Assembly (NCBI GenBank): GCA_003551005.1
Contig: PULR01000008.1
Span: forward strand, 1-48,905
Source: Mollicutes bacterium
GTDB taxonomy: Bacteria > Bacillota_I > Bacilli_A > Izemoplasmatales > Izemoplasmataceae
Direction: 5' to 3'
Length of the DNA: 48,905 nt
This document shows positions 1-6,898 of the stretch, one piece after another. Each line of letters opens with the position of its first letter. Positions within the stretch are counted from its first letter, which is position 1. Made by a program: the position numbers and the translations under genes. The notes below the pieces were generated by a model. That model saw nothing but the letters and a program-made list of their open reading frames with translations. It had not been told where the DNA came from and searched no databases.

Positions 1-981
1 CCTGTCTGGAAAGCTGAACTTGGTGAAGCGATCGCCGATGGCGCCGACAATGTTGAACTTCCGGATACCATCGATACACCGTTCGGCGAACTCGATGTCG
101 CTTGGGATGCCCCCGAACTGGACAATAACAATAACGGCGAAGACAACCTCATTGATGAGAATGGCGACATCGAACGTCCGCACCCCGGTGAAGAAGACGG
201 CGAAGCCATGCTTGAAGCGACCATCACGGACGACAACGATCTCGAAGAAGAGGTCACTCTTTCCTTCGACGTTCCGGCCATCACCTACGAAGAGATCCTC
301 GACGCTTACATGTATGAAGAGGGACCCACACAAATCACCGAAACACCTTTCGAACTGCCGGATGAATACGAAATCGACGACTATGACTACAAAGGCTACA
401 CCGTCGAGAATTGGGAGCTCGATATCGCATGGAGCTTCTCGGCACCCGAATTCGAATATGGTGATGACGTAATCTTTGAAGCCGTCGCGACCTTCACGGA
501 TGACAACGACTTCGAACGTGACGTGACCTTCGAATTTGAAATGGATCCTGTGTTCGCAGAACCAGTGTTTGAAGGTCATATTGAAGACTTTGAGAATTTT
601 GATGAGCCGGGAACCTCTTATGAAGATGGCACCTTCACCGGTGTCGAAGACATCGAATGGACTTATGAAGATGCACGCGGCGATAAGGGCGATAACATTC
701 TGACGCTCAATCGTGATGGAGATGGCAAACTCTCGGCTACCATCGATGGCGGCATTGACTACTTCAGCATTGAATACACCAATACATTTTCTTCTCCCGC
801 AGGCATCGAAGTCTACATCGATGACGATCTGGTCGGTACGGGCGAAGAAGTTGAGGACGAATGGGGAACTCTCGAAATTGAAGACCTTGAAACCGAAGGA
901 ACCTTCGATATCCGTATCGAGACCACGAACGGACAGACGAACCTTAGAAACCTCATGTGGCTTCCCTACGAAGTCGACTGA
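1..981 (+). CDS. Secreted acidic protein with Ig-like domains, 3' part (5' end outside window)
   Basis: The frame is open from base 1 to the TGA at 979-981, so only the last 326 residues are visible. Two Ig-like units follow each other (about residues 1-93 and 94-183). Each has a W-containing strand and a closing strand of alternating hydrophobic residues, as in the atrophied bacterial Ig repeats of surface proteins. The first contains the I-x-R-P turn typical of such repeats. Residues 195-326 begin with an E-x-F-E-N-F motif, then S-Y-x-D-G-T-F-T-G and W-T-Y-E-x-A-R, and end with a predicted beta-sandwich. I know this C-terminal module from extracellular endonucleases and similar secreted proteins. 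Asp and Glu are extremely frequent and Lys is rare. Function of the missing N-terminus is unknown; a secreted nuclease or adhesin is inference. A perfect hairpin terminator follows. Confidence 0.75.
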   Translation, partial: PVWKAELGEAIADGADNVELPDTIDTPFGELDVAWDAPELDNNNNGEDNLIDENGDIERPHPGEEDGEAMLEATITDDNDLEEEVTLSFDVPAITYEEILDAYMYEEGPTQITETPFELPDEYEIDDYDYKGYTVENWELDIAWSFSAPEFEYGDDVIFEAVATFTDDNDFERDVTFEFEMDPVFAEPVFEGHIEDFENFDEPGTSYEDGTFTGVEDIEWTYEDARGDKGDNILTLNRDGDGKLSATIDGGIDYFSIEYTNTFSSPAGIEVYIDDDLVGTGEEVEDEWGTLEIEDLETEGTFDIRIETTNGQTNLRNLMWLPYEVD

Positions 982-1001
982 ACCAGCTTTACACATCACT
1001 T

Positions 1002-1036
1002 AAAGAGGCGCATCCAGCTTGGATGCGCCTCTTTTA
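1002..1036. terminator. Intrinsic terminator between convergent genes
   Basis: A perfect 14-bp stem (1002-1015 with 1021-1034) encloses the loop AGCTT and ends in a T run. A residues flank the 5' side, so it can also serve the convergent lplA on the minus strand. Confidence 0.9.
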
Positions 1037-1071
1037 TTGAATTTCTAAACCGAAAATCAAAATTGTAAAGA

Positions 1072-2061
1072 TTATGCAAACACGCAGTGTAGCAGGTCAT
1101 CAAGTGAGATGTTGAAGAAATATTCTTCAAGCGGTTCATCTTTCAGCGTCTCGCGGAATGCCTCTCGTTCGTATTTGATGCCTTTAAGCTTCGTCTCGAG
1201 GTTCGAGAGGTCTCGGCTGCCGAGAAAATCGCCGAAGATTTTGACATCCTTGATGCGACCGTCCTTGACGTCGAAATGGAATTCGACCTTTCCACCGGGA
1301 TAACGACCCGATTTTTCTATGGAGAAGTTCGGGGACTCGCCGTAGTTCCAGTCCCATTGGTTGTAGCGTTTCTCCATCAGCTCGTAGATGTTTTCCAGGT
1401 CCCGGTTCGAAAGCTCATAGACACGCTCGCTGATGTTATCAGTCCCGAGAAGATGTTTAAGGAGGGTTTTCTTGAAATCCAGCATGGAGATGTCTTCTTT
1501 TAAATAAGGGCGGATGTTGGTCACTCTTGAGCGTTGGGACTTGATGCCCTTGGATTTGATTTTGTCCTCTTTGACGTTGAGCACGTCGGAGACGACTGAA
1601 AGATCCGAGTCGAACAGGATCGTTCCATGGTGGAGCATCCGGTCCCGGTAGAAGCTCTGGGCGTTGCCGCTGATTTTCTGGCCGTCGACGACGATGTCGT
1701 TTCGTCCTTGGAATTCGGCCGGGACACCTAGAGCGTTCAAGGCATCGATGACCGGTTCAGTAAACTTCCGATAATTGTTCAGATTGTCCTTGAGATGGGT
1801 GATGAAAGAAAAGTTCAAATTTCCCAGGTCATGGTAGACAGCGCCGCCGCCGGTGATGCGGCGGACCACGTTGACGTCGTGACGTTCGACATAGTCGCTG
1901 TTGATCTCTTCAATGGTGTTCTGGTTACGGCCGATGATGACGCTGTTCTCATTCTGCCAAAGAAGCACAAAGTCCTCTTTGTCTTCGAGATACTTGAGCA
2001 CGTACTCCTCAAGCGCCAGGTTGAAGCGGGGATTCTTGGAATCGTTCAGGATGGTCTTCAT
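1072..2061 (-). CDS. lplA: Lipoate-protein ligase A
   Basis: Attaches lipoate, through lipoyl-AMP, to the lipoyl domains of 2-oxoacid dehydrogenases and GcvH in the cytoplasm. The 329 residues match the full two-domain LplA length. Family marks are the R-R-x-T-G-G-G-A-V-Y-H-D loop (residues 67-78), the G-R-N-D-I segment and the catalytic lysine region G-Q-K-I-S-G-N-A-Q (K129). The start has a GAGGTG ribosome site 5 nt upstream. It is transcribed alone from its own promoter, divergent from pncA. Whether it scavenges free lipoate or transfers octanoyl groups cannot be told from sequence. Confidence 0.95.
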   Translation of the reverse strand: MKTILNDSKNPRFNLALEEYVLKYLEDKEDFVLLWQNENSVIIGRNQNTIEEINSDYVERHDVNVVRRITGGGAVYHDLGNLNFSFITHLKDNLNNYRKFTEPVIDALNALGVPAEFQGRNDIVVDGQKISGNAQSFYRDRMLHHGTILFDSDLSVVSDVLNVKEDKIKSKGIKSQRSRVTNIRPYLKEDISMLDFKKTLLKHLLGTDNISERVYELSNRDLENIYELMEKRYNQWDWNYGESPNFSIEKSGRYPGGKVEFHFDVKDGRIKDVKIFGDFLGSRDLSNLETKLKGIKYEREAFRETLKDEPLEEYFFNISLDDLLHCVFA

Positions 2062-2089
2062 GCGTTCACCTCGTCAATAAGCTACTTTA

Positions 2090-2118
2090 AGTGTAGCCTA
2101 CCTGCGAGCTCAGGTCAA
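2090..2118 (-). promoter_or_regulatory. Sigma-A promoter of lplA
   Basis: On the minus strand TTGACC (2113-2118) lies 17 bp from TACACT (2090-2095), about 30 bp before the lplA start. Confidence 0.75.
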
Positions 2119-2170
2119 TCAAGGCACGCTGGAAACCTATGTTGTCACGCTGTCGAAAGGGTTCGAACTG

Positions 2171-2179
2171 TGTTACAAT
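2171..2179 (+). promoter_or_regulatory. Extended -10 promoter of pncA-pncB
   Basis: TGTTACAAT is a TG-n extended -10 element 20 bp upstream of the pncA start. No convincing -35 is seen. The same element recurs before several genes in this window. Confidence 0.6.
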
Positions 2180-2198
2180 TAAAAACGAGGTGATGCGC

Positions 2199-2732
2199 AT
2201 GGGTAAACATTGTCTGATCGTCGTCGATATGCAGAACGATTTCATCGACGGCGCGCTCGGCTTCGAGGGCGCAGAAGGAATCGTAGCAGCGGTGGTTCAG
2301 AAGATTCAGGCCTACCAATCCCGTGGGGATGACGTCCTCTACACCATGGATACGCATGATGAGAATTATCTGAGAACAGAAGAAGGGTCGCACCTTCCAA
2401 CCGCACACTGTGTGAAAGGCACGAAGGGACATCGTCTCCATCCGGATGTCGAGGACGTCAAACGCGCGGATGAGAGAATCTTCGAGAAGACGACCTTTCC
2501 TTCCCTTGGACTCGGGAATCATCTGGAGACACGTTCATTTGAAACCATTGAACTAGTCGGTCTGGTTTCGAACATCTGCGTACTGTCCAATGCCGTTATC
2601 GCCAAGGCGGCTCTGCCGGATGCCCGCATCGTCGTGGATGCGGCCGCAACCGCGAGTTTTGATGACGACCTGCACGAAAAAGCCCTGGATGTGCTTGAAG
2701 GACTGCATGTGCAGGTCACGAACAGGAGCTGA
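2199..2732 (+). CDS. pncA: Nicotinamidase
   Basis: Hydrolyses nicotinamide to nicotinate and ammonia in NAD salvage. It has 177 residues from the ATG at 2199, which is preceded by GAGGTG with 6-nt spacing; an ATG two codons earlier lies too close to that site. The isochorismatase-fold triad is visible as D10 (in V-D-M-Q-N-D-F), K97 and C127 (in S-N-I-C-V). Metal ligands D51 and H53 lie in M-D-T-H-D, with H70 nearby. The next gene, pncB, starts 4 nt after the stop and uses the product, so the pair is an operon for nicotinamide-to-NaMN conversion. Confidence 0.95.
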   Translation: MGKHCLIVVDMQNDFIDGALGFEGAEGIVAAVVQKIQAYQSRGDDVLYTMDTHDENYLRTEEGSHLPTAHCVKGTKGHRLHPDVEDVKRADERIFEKTTFPSLGLGNHLETRSFETIELVGLVSNICVLSNAVIAKAALPDARIVVDAAATASFDDDLHEKALDVLEGLHVQVTNRS

Positions 2733-2736
2733 GGTC

Positions 2737-4191
2737 ATGAACCGCACCAAGGAAAGCATGCTCATTGATTTCTATGAATTCACGATGGCGAATGGCTATT
2801 TCGAAAGCCCCTACCGCGAGCAGATCGTCTATTTCGATCTGTTTTTCCGGCGGATACCCGACGGCGGCGGCTATGCGATCATGGCCGGTCTGGAATCGGT
2901 CGTCCGCTATATCGAGAATCTCGCCTTCACCGAAGCCGACATCGACTATCTCCACTCGCGGGGCGTCTTCTCCGAGGATTTTCTCGAGTTCCTCTCGACG
3001 TTTCGCTTCACCGGCGATGTCTACGCCGTCGAGGAAGGCACCGTCATCTTTCCCGGCGAACCCATCGTCACCGTCCGGGCGACGGCCGTGGAGGCGCAGC
3101 TGCTCGAGACGTTCTTGCTGCTGACGATCAATCATCAGTCCCTGATCGCCACAAAAGCTTCACGGGTCAAGCATGCGGCCCAGGGGCGGACGGTCATCGA
3201 GATGGGCGCCCGGCGGGCGCATGGGGTCTCCAGTGCGAACCTGGGTGCGCGGGCGGCCTACATCGGCGGCGCGGACCGCACCTCGAACACGCTTGCGGAC
3301 CGACTCTACGGCATACCGGCCGGAGGGACCATGGCCCATTCGTGGGTTCAGATGTTCGAGGACGAATACGCCGCCTTCAAGCATTATGCCGAACTCTATC
3401 CCGATCTGTCCATCTTCCTCGTCGATACCTACGACACGCTGCGTAGCGGCGTGCCCAACGCCATCCGTGTCATCAAGGAGGTCCTCAAGCCCGGCGGCCA
3501 CGAGAACTACGCCGTGCGCATTGATTCGGGCGACCTTTATTATCTCTCGAAGGAAGCACGGCGCATGCTCGATGAGGCCGGGCTGCCGGAATGTCGGATT
3601 GTCGCGTCGAATGCGTTGGATGAGTATCTCATTCGTGCGTTGCTCAGCCAAGGCGCGCCGATTGACGTCTTCGGCGTGGGCGAGCGGCTGATCACTTCGA
3701 AGAACGACCCCGTCTTCGGCGGTGTCTACAAGCTGACCGCGATTGAAGAAGAAGGAGCCATCGTCCCGAAGATCAAGATCAGCGACAATCCCGAGAAAAT
3801 CACGACGCCGCACTTCAAACAGCTTTATCGGGTTCATGAGGCCGACGGGCACGCCTGCGCGGACTACTTGACGCTGCATGATGAGACCATCGACACCTCG
3901 AAGCCGCTCGTGCTCTTCGACCCGACCCACACGTGGCAGCGACAGCGACTGAAAAACTACAGTCTGAAACCCCTGCTCGTCCCGATTTTCAAAGGCGGTC
4001 GACGCGTCTACGAGCTGCCTGATGTTCATGCCATCCGCAGGCATCGGGAACAATCCCTCGGCGCGATGTGGGAGGAAGTGAAACGCTTCGACTATCCGCA
4101 TCAATACTATGTCGATCTCTCCGAGAAGCTTTGGAACCTCAAGCATGAACTGATCAAGGCCCACATGATCAAACCAAACAAGAACGGATGA
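2737..4191 (+). CDS. pncB: Nicotinate phosphoribosyltransferase
   Basis: Converts nicotinate and PRPP to nicotinate mononucleotide with ATP use (EC 6.3.4.21). It has 484 residues from ATG 2737, with an AGGAG site 9 nt upstream lying inside the end of pncA. Family motifs are the N-terminal D-F-Y-E-F-T-M-A-N-G-Y segment, G-G-A-D-R-T-S-N (residues 177-184), T-M-A-H-S-W-V with the likely phosphorylated His201, and the R-I-D-S-G-D-L phosphate-binding loop. The C-terminal domain is full length. The gene is translationally close-coupled to pncA and ends in a hairpin terminator. Confidence 0.96.
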   Translation: MNRTKESMLIDFYEFTMANGYFESPYREQIVYFDLFFRRIPDGGGYAIMAGLESVVRYIENLAFTEADIDYLHSRGVFSEDFLEFLSTFRFTGDVYAVEEGTVIFPGEPIVTVRATAVEAQLLETFLLLTINHQSLIATKASRVKHAAQGRTVIEMGARRAHGVSSANLGARAAYIGGADRTSNTLADRLYGIPAGGTMAHSWVQMFEDEYAAFKHYAELYPDLSIFLVDTYDTLRSGVPNAIRVIKEVLKPGGHENYAVRIDSGDLYYLSKEARRMLDEAGLPECRIVASNALDEYLIRALLSQGAPIDVFGVGERLITSKNDPVFGGVYKLTAIEEEGAIVPKIKISDNPEKITTPHFKQLYRVHEADGHACADYLTLHDETIDTSKPLVLFDPTHTWQRQRLKNYSLKPLLVPIFKGGRRVYELPDVHAIRRHREQSLGAMWEEVKRFDYPHQYYVDLSEKLWNLKHELIKAHMIKPNKNG

Positions 4192-4195
4192 AAGC

Positions 4196-4220
4196 GACCC
4201 GGCAAAGGCCGGGTCTTTTC
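4196..4220 (+). terminator. Intrinsic terminator after pncB
   Basis: The 8-bp stem GACCCGGC/GCCGGGTC with an AAAG loop is followed by TTTT. Confidence 0.85.
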
Positions 4221-4251
4221 ATGCGTCCATCGACCCGGCGAGCGGACAACG

Positions 4252-4260
4252 TGTTACACT
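4252..4260 (+). promoter_or_regulatory. Extended -10 promoter of tpx
   Basis: TGTTACACT is a TG-n extended -10 element about 40 bp before the tpx start. Confidence 0.5.
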
Positions 4261-4298
4261 ATAAGTAGCAAGCAATCAAAGAAGGAGGCATATCAGCC

Positions 4299-4796
4299 AT
4301 GGCCGTCACTTTTGCTGGAAATGCAGTCACCCTGAAAGGCAAAACCCGTGAAGTCGGGGAGCAGGCCCCGGATTTCACTGCGATCGACCGCAACCTCAAG
4401 GAGCGGAGCTTATCTTCCTTTGAGGCGGACTACTACGTGCTGAGCGTCGTCCCCTCCATCGACACCGGCGTGTGCGATTATCAGACCAAGAAATTCAACC
4501 AGACGCTCGATGGGCTTGACGGCGTGAAAGTCCTCACCATCTCCAACGACCTCCCCTTCGCACAGAAGCGCTGGTGCGCGAGTGAGGGGCTCGAGGACAT
4601 CATCACCCTCAGCGACCACCGGGACCTTGATTTCGCGCTCCGATACGGAACCTTAATCGAAGAGCACCGTTTGCAGGCGCGCGCCGTCTTCGTCCTGGAT
4701 GCGGACTGGCGGATTCTCCATGTGGAATACGTCAGCGAGGTTACCGACCATCCGGACTACGACGCGGTTGTGAAGCTTCTGAAAGAACGTAGTTAA
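4299..4796 (+). CDS. tpx: Thiol peroxidase (2-Cys peroxiredoxin, Tpx type)
   Basis: Reduces hydrogen peroxide and alkyl hydroperoxides with electrons from thioredoxin. It has 165 residues, the normal Tpx length. The peroxidatic cysteine is C59 in P-S-I-D-T-G-V-C-D, and the resolving cysteine C93 sits in K-R-W-C-A, the spacing expected for atypical 2-Cys Tpx. The N-terminal V-T-F-x-G-x-x-V-T-L-K-G strand is also typical. A strong AAGGAGG site precedes the ATG. The gene is monocistronic between two terminators. The Pro usually before the peroxidatic Val-Cys is Gly here, a minor deviation. Confidence 0.96.
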   Translation: MAVTFAGNAVTLKGKTREVGEQAPDFTAIDRNLKERSLSSFEADYYVLSVVPSIDTGVCDYQTKKFNQTLDGLDGVKVLTISNDLPFAQKRWCASEGLEDIITLSDHRDLDFALRYGTLIEEHRLQARAVFVLDADWRILHVEYVSEVTDHPDYDAVVKLLKERS

Positions 4797-4806
4797 CCAC
4801 CCGACC

Positions 4807-4831
4807 AAGCCGGCCTTCGCCGGCTTTTTTT
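4807..4831 (+). terminator. Intrinsic terminator after tpx
   Basis: The stem AAGCCGGC/GCCGGCTT with loop CTTC is followed by a T run. Confidence 0.9.
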
Positions 4832-4853
4832 GTGCACAGCACCGCACAAAATG

Positions 4854-4862
4854 TGTTAGAAT
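4854..4862 (+). promoter_or_regulatory. Extended -10 promoter of the HTH membrane protein gene
   Basis: TGTTAGAAT is identical to the elements before the minus-strand genes at 22237 and 27036. Confidence 0.55.
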
Positions 4863-4897
4863 ATACTGGTAAAGCTTTGTAGGGAAGGGGGCACACC

Positions 4898-5827
4898 ATG
4901 CGCAACGACATCATCGGCAACCGTCTGCGTGCCTATCGGGAGCAGTACGGTTACACACAACGCTACGTCGCTCAGCGGATCAACGTCGATGCCTCTACTA
5001 TCTCAAACTATGAACGGGGCAGCCGCAACGTCCCGATGGAGCAGCTGCAACACCTCGCCGAACTGTATGGAACGACCATCGACGAGCTGATCAAGGAACC
5101 CAGCCGGGAGTATCACTCGCAAAGCCGGGTGCATCTTATCAAGCGCCCCTATCGAGCCGGCTGGAGCCCGATTTCCACGGCGCTCGCTCTCATCTGGGTC
5201 GCATTGATCCTGGCGCACGGTGTCGAGGGTCCGGGTCGTTTCACCCTGCCGGCGACGGTGGCGACACTCGCCTTTTTCGTCTATCACGCCTACCGTTTTT
5301 TCATCCATCGTCCGGCGCAACGTCGGGGATTCACGCTGCCGGCCGGCGAGCGGGTGGTCTATCGTCATTCTGAGGATTCATCCGGCGTCAACCGCCTGCG
5401 CTTCTTCGAGTATTACGCCTTGCTGGCCCTGTTCGTGACGTTCATAATTATGAACGGCATGGTCATTAATTCCATCGAATCCGAGGGCGAGCAGATGTTC
5501 TTCGCGATGCTGGTAGTCTTTGTCAGTCTGTTCTATCTATCCCTGGCGCTCATTTCCATCCTCAGTCCGAGAAGAACCCGCATCTATGATGAAGAGGTGA
5601 ATCTGTCGCTGAACACGTATCGTTACTTGATCATCAAGGGCCTTGCCGCCTGTTCGTATATCATCTACATAACCTACTACACGCCGGTTGCAAAGACGAT
5701 TCCGCAGCCTATCCTGTATTTGCTGCTGGTACATGGACATCTGCTTCTCAGCTGGGTGTATGCGGATGTGAAGCTCAAGGAGTACGAACAGTTCAAGCTG
5801 ACGAACGAGATCACAAGTCAATCGTAA
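4898..5827 (+). CDS. XRE-family HTH protein with C-terminal membrane domain
   Basis: The first ~65 residues of this 309-residue protein form a Cro/CI-type helix-turn-helix (I-G-x-R-L-R-x-Y-R through T-I-S-N-Y-E-R-G-S-R). The remainder has about six hydrophobic segments, in pairs near residues 90-130, 170-230 and 245-290. This makes a membrane-tethered putative transcription regulator; what it senses is not visible. A purine-rich AGGGAAGGGGG site precedes the ATG. It is monocistronic, flanked by terminators. Membrane-anchored XRE proteins are common in Bacillota, often as small-signal or envelope-stress sensors, but I cannot assign a regulon. Confidence 0.8.
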   Translation: MRNDIIGNRLRAYREQYGYTQRYVAQRINVDASTISNYERGSRNVPMEQLQHLAELYGTTIDELIKEPSREYHSQSRVHLIKRPYRAGWSPISTALALIWVALILAHGVEGPGRFTLPATVATLAFFVYHAYRFFIHRPAQRRGFTLPAGERVVYRHSEDSSGVNRLRFFEYYALLALFVTFIIMNGMVINSIESEGEQMFFAMLVVFVSLFYLSLALISILSPRRTRIYDEEVNLSLNTYRYLIIKGLAACSYIIYITYYTPVAKTIPQPILYLLLVHGHLLLSWVYADVKLKEYEQFKLTNEITSQS

Positions 5828-5834
5828 TGTTTCC

Positions 5835-5856
5835 AGGCCGAAAGGCCTTTTTTTTA
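5835..5856 (+). terminator. Intrinsic terminator after the HTH membrane protein gene
   Basis: The short stem AGGCC-GAAA-GGCCT is followed by eight T. Confidence 0.85.
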
Positions 5857-5858
5857 TG

Positions 5859-5885
5859 TTGACAAGTTGTCAAATCGCATGACAA
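5859..5885 (+). promoter_or_regulatory. Candidate operator: three TGACAA half-sites
   Basis: TTGACAAGTTGTCAA (5859-5873) is an inverted repeat with 7-bp arms around one G. A third TGACAA half-site in direct orientation follows at 5880-5885. All lie just upstream of the -35 of the next promoter. The binding protein is unknown. Confidence 0.5.
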
Positions 5886-5898
5886 CGTTTCAGAACCG

Positions 5899-5927
5899 TT
5901 GAAAAAATGCCGGTTTGCGCGTAAAGT
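5899..5927 (+). promoter_or_regulatory. Sigma-A-like promoter of the NERD-like gene
   Basis: TTGAAA (5899-5904), a 17-bp spacer and TAAAGT (5922-5927). Confidence 0.6.
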
Positions 5928-5953
5928 GAATAATGGAAGGAATGGGATGTGCC

Positions 5954-6760
5954 ATGGATATGAAAGAGGTGCTAGAAGGGGACAAAACCCAAGGTCGGCT
6001 CTCAAGCGGTCAGGCCGTTGCCGCAGGGGTACCGGTCGCGCTGCTGCTGGCCTTGGTTATATGGTTTCTCATCAGTGATGATCGGGGAGCCATTCTCTTC
6101 GACGTCGCCCTTGTCGCTTTAGCGGCGAATGTATTCGTCTTGGGAATTTTCCTCCACAGGCAGTTCCAGGCAATCAGGCAACACATGAATGCCAAGCGTA
6201 GATACCGTCACTCCGCCTTTTTCGAACAAACCTCCATACCTTTTGAAGTTGTCCGTTCGGATGGCAAGTTACGCCTTTCCTATGCATTTCACGAAGCGAC
6301 AAGGACCTCCCATCCTTCCGCTACTCTTTTCGTCCAGGCGCTTGTACCCGATCCTTACATGCCGGATCAATCCTTGTACACGGATGTCATCGTGCTTCAC
6401 AAAAGCGGCGTCTATGTGGTGGATTTCCTGCCGCTTCACGCATTTGTCTACGGGAAGCCGAACGCCAAGTATTGGACGCTCGGCTTCGAGAAGGACGCAC
6501 AGAAACAGACCCGGGAAATCCGCAACCCGTTGTTGATGAATCAGAAACGTCTAAACGCCCTTGAAGCCTCGCTCGAAATCGAGGGTGCACAGGCGGTTGT
6601 CGTCGATGGAGCGACACGCCTGCGCATGAAGATTGCAAACGTCCACACGATTGAAAGTTTCCAGGAGCATCTTACAAATCAGCCGACCGTGTATTCTGAA
6701 GGGGATATGCGTGACCTATATAATCGATTGGACCGGATGTTGACACACAACGGCGGCTGA
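5954..6760 (+). CDS. Membrane protein with degenerate NERD-like domain
   Basis: A 268-residue protein. I chose ATG 5954 because GGAAGGA lies 11 nt upstream; ATG 5933 lies before that site. Two membrane segments occupy about residues 18-70 (by this start), followed by a basic stretch and a soluble domain. The region with T-D-V-I-V-L-H-K-S-G-V-Y-V-V-D, then W near 20 residues later and N-P-L-L-M-N-Q, resembles the core of nuclease-related domains (NERD). The usual E-V-K motif after the central strand is replaced by D-F-L, so nuclease activity is doubtful. The gene is monocistronic behind repeated TGACAA half-sites and ends in a strong terminator. The NERD relation is inference from pattern only. 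Confidence 0.6.
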   Translation: MDMKEVLEGDKTQGRLSSGQAVAAGVPVALLLALVIWFLISDDRGAILFDVALVALAANVFVLGIFLHRQFQAIRQHMNAKRRYRHSAFFEQTSIPFEVVRSDGKLRLSYAFHEATRTSHPSATLFVQALVPDPYMPDQSLYTDVIVLHKSGVYVVDFLPLHAFVYGKPNAKYWTLGFEKDAQKQTREIRNPLLMNQKRLNALEASLEIEGAQAVVVDGATRLRMKIANVHTIESFQEHLTNQPTVYSEGDMRDLYNRLDRMLTHNGG

Positions 6761-6791
6761 CCGTGCTGAACGGCACGGGTTAGGGAAGGGG

Positions 6792-6819
6792 GACGGAGCG
6801 AACCGCTCCGTCTTTTTTT
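6792..6819 (+). terminator. Intrinsic terminator after the NERD-like gene
   Basis: The 9-bp stem GACGGAGCG/CGCTCCGTC with loop AAC is followed by seven T. Confidence 0.92.
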
Positions 6820-6845
6820 ATGCAAAGGCAAAGGCCGCGCCTGAC

Positions 6846-6874
6846 TTGACAAAAGCGGCCGGCGGGCATAAAAT
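6846..6874 (+). promoter_or_regulatory. Sigma-A promoter of htpG
   Basis: A perfect TTGACA (6846-6851) lies exactly 17 bp from TAAAAT (6869-6874). It ends 24 bp before the ATG. No CIRCE or other heat-shock operator is seen. Confidence 0.85.
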
Positions 6875-6898
6875 CTTATTCGGATAGGAGGGAGAAAC

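Noticed and set aside
3160-4164. Minus-strand open frame inside pncB (334 codons)
   Set aside because: Antisense shadow of a clear enzyme gene; no recognisable motifs.
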